A stretch of 64,000 bases of DNA from Bacillus cereus ATCC 14579 (GTDB lineage: Bacteria; Bacillota; Bacilli; Bacillales; Bacillaceae_G): contig NC_004722.1 of assembly GCF_000007825.1 (NCBI RefSeq), positions 636,501 to 700,500 on the forward strand. Reading direction: 5' to 3'. Below the pieces are notes generated by a model. The model was not told the origin of the DNA. It ran no database searches and saw nothing but the letters and a program-made list of their open reading frames with translations. Positions 1 through 7,692 of the stretch are shown in pieces (the first letter of the stretch is position 1; every line of letters begins with the position of its first letter). Both the position numbers and the translations under genes were made by a program.

Positions 1-72
1 CTGGAAGTTATTTTTTTGCCTATTTTTGAATATAAAAAGAATGTACATGCTTTGTTAGGGGAAGGAGGGAGT

Positions 73-804
73 ATGTTGATAGAGTTTCGTAACGTAAATA
101 AATATTATGGCAACTTTCAAGTTTTAAAAGATATTAATGTGCAAGTGAAAAAAGGTGAAGTAGTAGTTGTTGTTGGGCCTTCAGGATCAGGGAAAAGTAC
201 ATTACTCCGGTGTATAAACCAGTTAGAGTCAATTACAGATGGAGAGTTAATTGTACAAAATACAGAGGTACACAATGCGAAAACAGATATGAATGAATTA
301 CGCCGAAATATTGGAATGGTCTTTCAACATTTTTATTTATATCCACATAAAACTGTTCTTCAAAATATTACACTAGCACCTATTAAAGTAAATAAAATTT
401 CAAAAGAGGAAGCTGAGAAAACAGCAATGTTTTATTTAGAGAAAGTAGGAATCCCTGAAAAGGCCAGTGTATATCCACATCAATTATCTGGTGGACAACA
501 GCAACGGGTGGCAATTGCTAGAGGACTTGCGATGCAGCCGGAAATTATGCTATTCGATGAGCCTACGTCTGCTCTTGATCCAGAGATGATCGGGGAAGTA
601 CTTGATGTTATGAAAACGCTAGCTAAAGAAGGGATGACGATGGTCGTTGTCACGCATGAAATGGGATTTGCTAGAGAGGTAGCAGATAGGATCTTATTTA
701 TGGATGATGGCCAAATTATTGAAGATACAACACCGGCGAACTTTTTTGCAAACCCTGAACAAGAAAGAGCCCGTTTATTTTTAAGTCGGGTACTAAATCA
801 TTAG
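73..804 (+). CDS. glnQ: Polar amino acid ABC transporter ATP-binding protein (GlnQ-like)
   Basis: ATPase that powers import of a polar amino acid, probably glutamine, through the two permeases encoded downstream. The 243-aa product has Walker A GPSGSGKST at about residues 35-43, the ABC signature LSGGQQQR near 138, Walker B LFDEP near 160-164 and the switch histidine in VTHEM near 195. I start it at the ATG at 73, preceded by GAAGGAGGG; the longer frame from position 16 has no ribosome site. It is the first gene of a four-gene operon with the binding protein 12 nt downstream. The family (PAAT) is certain; the exact substrate is inferred from similarity and gene order. Confidence 0.93.
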   Translation: MLIEFRNVNKYYGNFQVLKDINVQVKKGEVVVVVGPSGSGKSTLLRCINQLESITDGELIVQNTEVHNAKTDMNELRRNIGMVFQHFYLYPHKTVLQNITLAPIKVNKISKEEAEKTAMFYLEKVGIPEKASVYPHQLSGGQQQRVAIARGLAMQPEIMLFDEPTSALDPEMIGEVLDVMKTLAKEGMTMVVVTHEMGFAREVADRILFMDDGQIIEDTTPANFFANPEQERARLFLSRVLNH

Positions 805-816
805 AGGAGGAATTTC

Positions 817-1647
817 ATGCTTAAAATGAAAAAGTTATTTACTTTAATCGTATTTTCATGTTTATTCGTGCTTGTTGTTGCTGGATGCGGAAGTAAAAAA
901 GATGAGGCGAAAGAAACGAATACGAAGCAAGGCGGGGCCGTTGAGCAAATTAAGAAGCGCGGGAAACTAGTAGTTGGGGTGAAGAATGATACGAACTTAT
1001 TTGGATTGAAAAACCCTTCCACAGGGCAGGTAGAAGGATTTGATGTTGATGTTGCAAAGGCGCTTGCCAAAAAAATTCTCGGAGATGAAAAGAAACTAGA
1101 ATTAAAAGAAGTAACGTCTAAAACACGTATTCCACTACTGAAAAATGGTGACATTGATGCAATTATCGCAACAATGACAATTACGGAAGAACGTAAAAAA
1201 GAGGTCGATTTTTCAGATGTATATTTTAAAGCAGGGCAATCGTTACTCGTGAAAAAAGGGAGCGAAATTAAAAGTATTGATGATGTGAAAAAGGGTGTGA
1301 AGGTGTTAGCCGTAAAAGGTTCAACATCGACAAATAATATTCGTCAAAAGTCACCGGAAGCGACTGTATTAGAATTTGAAAATTACAGTGAGGCATTTAC
1401 GGCGTTAAAAGCAGGAAAAGGTGATGTTTTAACGACAGATAATGCAATTCTTTACGGCATGGCAAAACAAGATTCAAATTATGAAGTTGTAGGGAAAATT
1501 TTTACGGATGAGCCGTACGGAATCGCAGTGCAAAAAGGTGCAGATGATTTAACGAAAGAGATTAATAGCTTGTTAAAAGATATGAAAGAGAATGGAGAAT
1601 ACGATAAATTGTATGAGAAATGGATTGGGCAAAAACAAGAGAAGTAA
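817..1647 (+). CDS. glnH: Amino acid ABC transporter substrate-binding lipoprotein (GlnH-like)
   Basis: Extracellular solute-binding lipoprotein, 276 aa, of SBP family 3. The signal sequence ends in a lipobox VAGC with the lipidated cysteine at residue 24, followed by a charged linker and a periplasmic-binding-protein fold (VEQIKKRGKLVVGVKND at the domain start, GFDVDVAKALA after it). A GAGGAGG ribosome site precedes the ATG. It delivers its ligand to the permease pair downstream. The stop codon TAA coincides with the terminal TAAA of a short interspersed-repeat fragment. Glutamine is the likely ligand, but other polar amino acids cannot be excluded. Confidence 0.92.
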   Translation: MLKMKKLFTLIVFSCLFVLVVAGCGSKKDEAKETNTKQGGAVEQIKKRGKLVVGVKNDTNLFGLKNPSTGQVEGFDVDVAKALAKKILGDEKKLELKEVTSKTRIPLLKNGDIDAIIATMTITEERKKEVDFSDVYFKAGQSLLVKKGSEIKSIDDVKKGVKVLAVKGSTSTNNIRQKSPEATVLEFENYSEAFTALKAGKGDVLTTDNAILYGMAKQDSNYEVVGKIFTDEPYGIAVQKGADDLTKEINSLLKDMKENGEYDKLYEKWIGQKQEK

Positions 1648-1678
1648 AGTGAAACTTTAATTAGTGGGGCTTTATTCC
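1645..1678. repeat. Partial bcr1-like interspersed repeat at the glnH stop codon
   Basis: TAAAGTGAAACTTTAAT followed by TAGTGGGGCTTTATTC matches the terminal segment of the element at 28345-28500 in reverse orientation. The remainder of the element is absent. The TAA stop of glnH is the first three bases of the match. Confidence 0.6.
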
Positions 1679-1696
1679 TATTGAAGAGTAAGAGTG

Positions 1697-1721
1697 AGAG
1701 GATGAGGGATGCTCATCCTCT
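1697..1721 (+). promoter_or_regulatory. Intercistronic hairpin between glnH and the first permease
   Basis: A perfect 10-bp inverted repeat, AGAGGATGAG and CTCATCCTCT, with a 5-nt loop. It is not followed by a T-run, so it is more likely an mRNA 3'-end stabiliser or partial attenuator than a full terminator. Such hairpins often keep binding-protein mRNA in excess over permease mRNA. Confidence 0.6.
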
Positions 1722-1747
1722 TCTTGTAAAGAAAGAGGGGAGAATAT

Positions 1748-2404
1748 GTGCCTGATTTTTCTATATTAACGAATAACATTGATATGTATTTAGAAGGGTT
1801 TAAATATACAGTTATGTCTAGTGTAATTGCATTGATAGGTAGTTTTATTTTAGGAGTAATTTTGGCAGTAATGCGTATTGCACCTATTCGCATTTTAAAT
1901 TGGATAGGATCAGCTTTTGTGGAGTTTGTAAGAAATATTCCACTTGTATTAATTGCATTTATATTCTATTTTGCTTTACCTGTAATAGGAATTACTTTAA
2001 ATGGTTTTGTAGCAGGAACAGTTACGCTTACGGTATATACGGCAACTTTTATTGCAGAAGTAATTCGCGCTGGTATTTTATCAGTTGCGAAAGGGCAGAT
2101 GGAAGCTGCTCGCTCTTCAGGGCTAACGTATGTGCAGGCGATGTATTATGTTGTCTTACCCCAAGCAGTGAAAATTGTAGTTCCCCCTTTAGGAAACCAG
2201 TTTCTCAATTTAGTTAAAAACTCCTCAATACTTGGAATTATTGCTGGTGCTGATTTAATGTATCAAGGAGATTTAATTTCAACGAAGACGTTTGTTACGT
2301 TTGATGTTTATATATTTGTCGGGATGTTTTATTTAATATTAACAATTCCGCTCAGTATGCTAGTGCGTTATTTAGAAAAACGCTTAGCAAAGGAGGCGGT
2401 GTAA
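1748..2404 (+). CDS. Amino acid ABC transporter permease (GlnM-like)
   Basis: Membrane-spanning subunit of the importer, 218 aa, HisM/GlnP-type. It has about five hydrophobic segments and the EAA loop (MEAARSSGLTYVQAMYYVVLPQA spans about residues 118-140) that docks the ATPase. The start is GTG at 1748, chosen because AGAGGGGAG lies 5-8 nt upstream; an overlapping ATG at 1746 is in another frame. The stop codon abuts the start of the next permease, which indicates translational coupling. The two permeases are paralogous and probably form a heterodimer. The specific gene name glnM is only inferred from order. Confidence 0.9.
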   Translation: MPDFSILTNNIDMYLEGFKYTVMSSVIALIGSFILGVILAVMRIAPIRILNWIGSAFVEFVRNIPLVLIAFIFYFALPVIGITLNGFVAGTVTLTVYTATFIAEVIRAGILSVAKGQMEAARSSGLTYVQAMYYVVLPQAVKIVVPPLGNQFLNLVKNSSILGIIAGADLMYQGDLISTKTFVTFDVYIFVGMFYLILTIPLSMLVRYLEKRLAKEAV

Positions 2405-3049
2405 ATGGATTTCAAGGGAGCAATTACAGGAGATCATATTCTATTTTTATTAAAAGGATTACTTATAACATTAGAGGTAGCGCTCATAGCAATTGTACTT
2501 AGTTTTATTATTGGAAGTGTAATCGGTATATTGCGCTACACGAAAATACCTGTCGTCTCACAAGTATTAGGAGTTATAGTTGAAGTGATTCGAAACTTAC
2601 CACTACTGTTAATTATATTTTTCACGTATTTTGCACTTCCAGAAGCAGGCTTGAAATTAGAAATTATAACAGCTGCAATTGTTGCTTTAACAATATTTGA
2701 GGCAGCAATGATATCTGAAATTGTTAGAAGTGGTCTATTGTCTATTGAAAAAGGGCAGGTTGAAGCTGCAAGATCTTCGGGATTAACGTATGTTCAAGCG
2801 CTTTGGCATATTATTTTGCCACAAGCATTAAGGAGAATGGTTCCGCCGCTTGTCAGTCAATTTATTTCATTGCTGAAGGATACGTCGCTAGCGGTTGTTA
2901 TATCACTCCCTGAGCTTATGCATAATGCTCAAATTATTAGCGGGCAAAATGTGAATTACATGATTCCGACGTTTATAGTAGTAGCTTGTATGTACTTTAT
3001 CGTAAATTATAGTTTATCAATTTTATCGAGAAGATTAGAACTCCGTTGA
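2405..3049 (+). CDS. glnP: Amino acid ABC transporter permease (GlnP-like)
   Basis: Second permease subunit, 214 aa, of the same family as its upstream neighbour. It has five or so membrane segments and an EAA loop (GQVEAARSSGLTYVQALWHI) near residue 120. The ATG directly follows the upstream stop codon, and the ribosome site AAGGAGGCGG lies inside the end of the preceding gene. It completes the ATPase, binding protein and two-permease operon. A weak hairpin with T5 follows. Confidence 0.9.
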   Translation: MDFKGAITGDHILFLLKGLLITLEVALIAIVLSFIIGSVIGILRYTKIPVVSQVLGVIVEVIRNLPLLLIIFFTYFALPEAGLKLEIITAAIVALTIFEAAMISEIVRSGLLSIEKGQVEAARSSGLTYVQALWHIILPQALRRMVPPLVSQFISLLKDTSLAVVISLPELMHNAQIISGQNVNYMIPTFIVVACMYFIVNYSLSILSRRLELR

Positions 3050-3051
3050 CT

Positions 3052-3073
3052 CTTACAATATATGTAAGGGTTT
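3052..3073 (+). terminator. Weak intrinsic terminator after glnP
   Basis: CTTACA and TGTAAG form a 6-bp stem followed by GGTTTTT. It is short but correctly placed at the end of the glutamine transporter operon. Confidence 0.45.
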
Positions 3074-3140
3074 TTCCTTGTTTCTCCTTATTTTCCTCTA
3101 AATAGAATCTAAATCTTGCAATAATTCGATTTTTATATTG

Positions 3141-3213
3141 TTTTATCAGAAAAGTTTTAATTTTATATAGAAAATGTAATCGCTTTCGTGTATATTTTTA
3201 TTATCAGAAAATT
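3141..3213 (+). promoter_or_regulatory. Tandem CodY-like boxes and a cre-like site upstream of APC permease
   Basis: TATTATCAGAAAATT at 3199-3213 matches the CodY consensus AATTTTCWGAAAATT with two mismatches. A weaker copy with four mismatches lies at 3141-3155. Between them, ATGTAATCGCTTTCG at 3174-3188 matches the cre consensus with one mismatch at the last base. Both regulators commonly control amino acid uptake. Functionality is inferred. Confidence 0.45.
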
Positions 3214-3251
3214 TTAACAGGATATAGGGGTATGGTAGGGGGAGGATTTAG

Positions 3252-4679
3252 ATGCAGCAACCAACGAATGAGAAATTACATCGTACGATGAAGAGTAGAC
3301 ATTTATTTATGATCGCACTTGGTGGTGTAATCGGAACTGGTTTCTTCTTAGGTTCAGGTTACACCATTAATCAGGCTGGACCAGGGGGAGCCATCCTTTC
3401 ATATTTAGTAGGCGGATTTATTATGTATTTAACAATGCTTTGTCTTGGAGAGTTAACGGTAGCGATGCCGGTTTCAGGATCTTTCCAAAAGTATGCGACG
3501 AAGTTTATTGGACCAGGAACGGGCTTTATGATTGGCTGGTTATACTGGCTCGGCTGGGCAGTAACAGTGGGTCTAGAATTAACGTCAATCGGTTTAATGA
3601 TGAAAAGATGGTTTCCAAATGTTGATGTTTGGGTATGGTGCCTTGTATTCGGCGTTATTTTATATGCTTCAAACGCAATTTCGGCGAAAAGTTATGCTGA
3701 ATTAGAATTTTGGTTCTCTAGTATTAAAGTAATTACAATTCTTGCATTTGTTGTGCTTGGTGGTAGTGCATTATTAGGATTTATATCATATGACGGAAAA
3801 GAAGCAGCACCTCTTTTCTCTAACTTTGTAAGCAATGGTGGACTTTTCCCGAATGGACTAGCTGCCGTATTACTTACAATGATTACAGTTAACTTCTCGT
3901 TCCAAGGAACAGAGTTAATCGGAATTGCAGCGGGAGAAAGTGAAAATCCAGAAAAAACAATTCCACGTGCGATTCGTAATACAGTATGGCGCATTATGTT
4001 ATTCTTCATTTTAACAATGACGATTTTAGTAGGATTAATTTCTTGGAAAGAAGCAGGCGTAATTGAAAGTCCATTCGTAGTCGTATTTGATAAAATTGGT
4101 ATTCCATACGCAGCTGATATTATGAACTTCGTTATTATTACTGCGTTATTATCTGTAGCGAACTCTGGATTATATGCAGCGACGCGTATACTATGGTCAC
4201 TTGCAAATGAGGGAATGGCACCAACTTCCTTCCAGAAAGTAAATAAGCGTGGTATTCCAATTACAGCGCTAGTCGTAACGATTGCGGTAGCTGGATTATC
4301 TCTATTCACAAGTTTCCTTGCAGAAGATACAGTATACATGTATTTATTATCGATAGCTGGTTTATCGGCTGTTTCAAGTTGGATCATTATTGCTCTATCG
4401 CAACTTCGCTTTAGAAGTCAGTATATAAAAGGCGGAGGAAAGTTAGAGGACTTAAAGTATAGAACACCACTATACCCAATTGTCCCGATTTTAGCCTTAA
4501 TTACAAATAGCATTGTTGTTATTAGTTTAGCGTTTATTCCTGAACAAAGAATGGCGTTATACTGTGGTATTCCATTTATCATTTTCTGCTATATATATTA
4601 TTATATTAGTAAGAAACGGCAGAAACCGATGAAAGTGGAGATGGAAAAAACAAATGAAACTAACAATCAAACACGATGA
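3252..4679 (+). CDS. APC-superfamily amino acid permease (MmuP-like)
   Basis: Proton-coupled amino acid importer of the amino acid transporter (AAT) family, 475 aa, with about 12 membrane segments. The N-terminal LHRTMKSRHLFMIALGGVIG closely resembles S-methylmethionine permease MmuP, and the TM1 glycine motif GGVIGTGFF and the GTELIGIAAGE motif in TM6 are intact. The ribosome site GGGGGAGG precedes the ATG. It is a clear paralogue of the permease at 62215-63630. The real substrate is unknown; no homocysteine methyltransferase gene lies nearby to support S-methylmethionine. CodY- and cre-like boxes lie upstream, and its 3' end overlaps the OsmC gene by 26 nt. Confidence 0.88.
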   Translation: MQQPTNEKLHRTMKSRHLFMIALGGVIGTGFFLGSGYTINQAGPGGAILSYLVGGFIMYLTMLCLGELTVAMPVSGSFQKYATKFIGPGTGFMIGWLYWLGWAVTVGLELTSIGLMMKRWFPNVDVWVWCLVFGVILYASNAISAKSYAELEFWFSSIKVITILAFVVLGGSALLGFISYDGKEAAPLFSNFVSNGGLFPNGLAAVLLTMITVNFSFQGTELIGIAAGESENPEKTIPRAIRNTVWRIMLFFILTMTILVGLISWKEAGVIESPFVVVFDKIGIPYAADIMNFVIITALLSVANSGLYAATRILWSLANEGMAPTSFQKVNKRGIPITALVVTIAVAGLSLFTSFLAEDTVYMYLLSIAGLSAVSSWIIIALSQLRFRSQYIKGGGKLEDLKYRTPLYPIVPILALITNSIVVISLAFIPEQRMALYCGIPFIIFCYIYYYISKKRQKPMKVEMEKTNETNNQTR

Positions 4680-5031
4680 TATAGAAGCAGATTTATCGTA
4701 TGGTCAATTAGCGATTGGAAAAGAAAACGGGTATTCACCGTTACAATTACTCATTTCTTCTATCGCAGGATGTAGTGCAATTGTCTTTCGAACAATTTTA
4801 GAAAAGAAACGTATTACATATGATACGTTTACAATCGAAACTGAAATTGGTAGAAGTGAAGCTTTATCGAAGCCAGTTGAAAGTGTTCATTTGCACTATA
4901 AAATTAAAGCAGAAAACATTACAGAAGAGCAGCTGGACAAGGCGCTGCAACTTGCAGTGAAAAATTGTACGATTGTTCAATCTGTAAAAGATAGTATAAA
5001 GGTTACGGAAACAATTGAACTAATAAAATGA
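4654..5031 (+). CDS. OsmC/Ohr family protein
   Basis: Small protein of 125 aa with the OsmC fold. It keeps two family cysteines, Cys40 in AGCSAIVF and Cys105 in KNCTIVQS, which in Ohr/OsmC proteins form the peroxidatic pair. Proteins of this type reduce organic hydroperoxides, or in the YhfA-like branch have unknown function. The start at ATG 4654 lies inside the preceding permease gene, so the two are co-transcribed and probably translationally coupled. A strong terminator follows directly. Family assignment is good; substrate and subfamily are not resolved. Confidence 0.82.
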   Translation: MKLTIKHDDIEADLSYGQLAIGKENGYSPLQLLISSIAGCSAIVFRTILEKKRITYDTFTIETEIGRSEALSKPVESVHLHYKIKAENITEEQLDKALQLAVKNCTIVQSVKDSIKVTETIELIK

Positions 5032-5075
5032 AACATAAAAACGTGAGAATACGGCTCTCACGTTTTTATGTTTTT
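5031..5075 (+). terminator. Strong intrinsic terminator after the OsmC gene
   Basis: A perfect 18-bp stem (5031-5048 with 5056-5073), core AACGTGAGA and TCTCACGTT, with a 7-nt loop and a T-rich 3' arm. Confidence 0.88.
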
Positions 5076-5091
5076 AATAAAGGGAGAAAGT

Positions 5092-5522
5092 ATGATGGAA
5101 TGTTTAGGTTGTAAATTAGCAAATGAAGAGGAAAAAATATATAAAATATATGAAGATGACTATGTAACATGTTTTTTAGATCATGAACCTTTCTATACAG
5201 GACATACTTTAATTGTGCCAAAGCAACATGTTGTAGAGGTAGACGAATTAGATGACGTTGCTCAATTATGGATGCTTCTAAGCTGATTGCAAAAGCGATT
5301 AAGGCATTATATAAACCTGACGGAATTACGATTTGTCAAAATGGTGGAATCTTTAATGAACTTACGCACTATCATATGCATGTTGTACCGAGATATAAAG
5401 AGCGTTCATTTGCTGAGTTTTATACGGTACAATCGGGAGAAAAGAAGAATCATAATTTGGAAGAAATAAAGACGTTGTTAAAAGAAGAGATAGAGCAAGT
5501 GTTGCTGACTGAAAAGGCATAA
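5092..5522 (+). pseudogene. HIT family hydrolase, frameshifted
   Basis: Two overlapping frames together encode a complete HIT (histidine triad) nucleotide-binding protein of about 143 aa. The N-terminal part (from the ATG at 5092 after AAGGGAGAAAG) begins MMECLGCKLAN and runs to a stop at 5286. The C-terminal part, in another frame, holds the catalytic triad HYHMHVVPRY and ends at 5522. The frame changes at about 5253-5265, where a one-base deletion would restore DDV-x-SIMDASKL. The CxxC at the N-terminus and the triad are intact, so the family is secure. Either the gene is broken in this strain or there is a sequence error. Confidence 0.8.
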
Positions 5523-5558
5523 GAGGAATGTTCTTTATGAAACAGTCAGGAAAATTCG

Positions 5559-5614
5559 AATAAACAAAAGCCCGATTTCTTAGTTAAAATAGAGAAATTG
5601 GGCTTTTGTTTATT
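5559..5614 (+). terminator. Intrinsic terminator after HIT gene
   Basis: A long stem of more than 20 bp (AACAAAAGCCCGATTTCT with its complement in 5593-5612, one G-T pair) with a 12-nt loop. Confidence 0.85.
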
Positions 5615-5650
5615 CTATTATTAAATTTTATCTATAAAAAGATTTTGCAG

Positions 5651-5690
5651 TGTCACAAAGTTACAGTGCTCATTCGTTATATAGAGTGAG
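5651..5690 (+). promoter_or_regulatory. Candidate ECF-type promoter before the sigma factor gene
   Basis: The segment upstream of the ECF sigma gene carries GTTACA followed by CGTTAT about 15 nt later, loosely like an ECF -35/-10 pair. ECF operons are commonly autoregulated. This is a guess from position and weak motif content. Confidence 0.25.
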
Positions 5691-5702
5691 AGGAGGAATT
5701 AT

Positions 5703-6260
5703 ATGAAAGTTACAAACAAAGATTATGAAAAGATGGAAGAGCTATATGAGTTGTATGAACAAAAAATTTATTATGTAGCTTATTCTATTTTAAATAATAT
5801 TCAACAGGCTGAAGATGCGGTTCAAGAGACGTTTATTACTCTTTATAAGAACTTGGAAAAGCTCCATAGCTTGAGCACTGAAGAGCTTAAACGCTATATT
5901 TTGAGGGTCGCGAAAAACAAGGCGATTGATAGTTACCGGAAAAATAAACGACATGAAACATTTTTAGAAGAATATGAAAGAGAATCAATAGAAGCAGTAG
6001 ATGAAAATATTGAAGAGTGGGAAAAACGTAAAATGTCTGAGGTTCAAATTGATACATTGCTAAAAGAGTTAAATGAATCTAACAGACAGGTGTTTAAGTA
6101 CAAAGTCTTCTATAACTTAACGTATCAAGAAATTTCAAGTGTAATGGGGATTACGGAGGCTAATGTCCGCAAGCAGTTTGAACGCGCTCGAAAACGAGTC
6201 CAAAATATGATAGGAGGTATACAACATGACGAATTCAAAGAACTCCAAAGAAATATATGA
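5703..6260 (+). CDS. RNA polymerase sigma factor, ECF subfamily
   Basis: Extracytoplasmic-function sigma factor of 185 aa. Region 2 (QAEDAVQETFITLYKN, about residues 38-53) contacts core polymerase and the -10 element. Region 4 (LTYQEISSVMGITEANVRKQ, about 139-158) is the helix-turn-helix for the -35. The acidic linker between them is typical. An AGAGGAGG ribosome site precedes the ATG. It overlaps the downstream anti-sigma-like gene by 35 nt, the standard arrangement for a sigma/anti-sigma pair. Which ECF group it belongs to and which signal it answers are not clear from sequence. Confidence 0.9.
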   Translation: MKVTNKDYEKMEELYELYEQKIYYVAYSILNNIQQAEDAVQETFITLYKNLEKLHSLSTEELKRYILRVAKNKAIDSYRKNKRHETFLEEYERESIEAVDENIEEWEKRKMSEVQIDTLLKELNESNRQVFKYKVFYNLTYQEISSVMGITEANVRKQFERARKRVQNMIGGIQHDEFKELQRNI

Positions 6261-7650
6261 ACTTGCTGAAAAAATTGCTTTAGATGATTTTGATAAATCC
6301 GAAGAACAACATGAATTTTCACATACATATACGCGCAAAAAGAAATTGTTTATGGAAGAAATGAAGCTGAGAGGCGAGCGACCACAGAAAAAGCGTAAAA
6401 GACATCGTATGTTAATCGCTGCTGCCTGTTTATTAATTGGTATGCCAACAACTGTTTTTGGTGCAGTGAAAGTCTATAATATGATTGTTCAAAAACAAAA
6501 TTACGAAGTAAATGTTTCCTTAACAAATAAGGATTCGAAAAAGAGTAATCAGTGGTATAAGTTGAAGATTGGTAAATTGCCAGAAAATATGGAAGCAATT
6601 GATGATAGTGCTATGAAATATTCATTTAAAGATAACGACGCAATGGGCGGGTTTTCATTTGTTCTTTCGAGAGTGGGAGAAAATGCGGATTTTCAAACTT
6701 TATATTCAAAAAGTTATGAAGAAAAAGAGATAAATGGCAGGAAAGCAGTAATTGTCCATAAAGAAACTGGAAACAACAACGTAATGTTTGACAGAAAGGT
6801 CTTTCTCTTTTTTGAGAAAGAAGGGATTATGTTAGAAAGTTATATTGGATCCGATGTAAACGAAGAACAAATGATAGATGTGTTAGGGAGTATTTCACTT
6901 GAGCCTACGTCAAAAGAAAAGGCATCATATATAGCAGATTATGATGAAAATCGCTTTACCAAAGCAGCTGAACCGAAAGAAAATAAGGTGATTCCATTGA
7001 AAAAAGATAGTCTACGACTATTTCATATAGGACAAAAGGTTCCAGTAACGATCTCTATGGATAACAGCCAAATTGAATATGTGATAGAAAAAGTTGAAGT
7101 CTTTGATTCAATTAAAGATTTTAAACAAGAGAATTTTAATGAACTTGGCCTAGAGATATTAAGCAAGAATAAGGCTTTAGATCAGATGGGAAAATTACTA
7201 TCGTACAGACGAGATGAATATAAATTAGGGAATGGTAAAGATTCAATTGATACATTAGTAGATTCGAAATTAGTTAATGTTAAATTTGTCTATTTAACAA
7301 CAACAGTGAAAAATATTGGTAAAAAGTCGACAGAAGAAATCTATATGCATCCATCCATAAAACAGCTTAAATTTGAAGGGAATGCATGGAACTACGCTAA
7401 AGAAGAGGGAATGGACGCAACGCGTATTATGACGGGTGAAGTTGATTACTTGGAACCTCACGGAGACGGGAAAAGCTTTTATAATATTGGCAGTATCACA
7501 CCAGGACAAACGGTGAAGGTTAACTTAGGTTATTTTGTAGATGAGGATAAACTAGATTCAATCTTTTTGGATGCTTTCCATTACAGAGGGAATGGTGGCA
7601 CTGAAAATATGAATGCGGAATATCGTTGGTGGATTGATATTCGTCAATAG
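6226..7650 (+). CDS. DUF4179 membrane protein, probable anti-sigma factor
   Basis: A 474-aa single-pass protein. About 60 charged cytoplasmic residues precede one membrane segment at about 62-80, and some 390 residues follow outside the cell, fitting the DUF4179 architecture often found beside ECF sigma factors. The ATG lies 35 nt inside the sigma gene, after AGGAGGT. The cytoplasmic part would hold the sigma factor and the outer domain would sense an envelope signal. I see no HXXXCXXC zinc motif, so it is not a classic ZAS anti-sigma. The role is inferred from architecture and context. Confidence 0.78.
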   Translation: MTNSKNSKEIYELAEKIALDDFDKSEEQHEFSHTYTRKKKLFMEEMKLRGERPQKKRKRHRMLIAAACLLIGMPTTVFGAVKVYNMIVQKQNYEVNVSLTNKDSKKSNQWYKLKIGKLPENMEAIDDSAMKYSFKDNDAMGGFSFVLSRVGENADFQTLYSKSYEEKEINGRKAVIVHKETGNNNVMFDRKVFLFFEKEGIMLESYIGSDVNEEQMIDVLGSISLEPTSKEKASYIADYDENRFTKAAEPKENKVIPLKKDSLRLFHIGQKVPVTISMDNSQIEYVIEKVEVFDSIKDFKQENFNELGLEILSKNKALDQMGKLLSYRRDEYKLGNGKDSIDTLVDSKLVNVKFVYLTTTVKNIGKKSTEEIYMHPSIKQLKFEGNAWNYAKEEGMDATRIMTGEVDYLEPHGDGKSFYNIGSITPGQTVKVNLGYFVDEDKLDSIFLDAFHYRGNGGTENMNAEYRWWIDIRQ

Positions 7651-7663
7651 TAACAAAGAGACT

Positions 7664-7692
7664 AAAAAGCTGCTTACATCTAGCAGCTTTTT
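7664..7692. terminator. Bidirectional terminator between anti-sigma and WYL genes
   Basis: AAAAAGCTGCT and AGCAGCTTTTT form an 11-bp stem with a 7-nt loop and T/A runs on both sides. The minus-strand gene's stop codon lies at the edge of the hairpin. Confidence 0.82.

Noticed and set aside
3692..4387. A 231-codon open frame antisense to the first APC permease
   Set aside because: It mirrors the hydrophobic coding strand of a complete, conserved permease, has no ribosome site and shows no domain. The similar antisense frames opposite rbsA, the SulP, POT, purine permease and CPA2 genes were rejected for the same reason.
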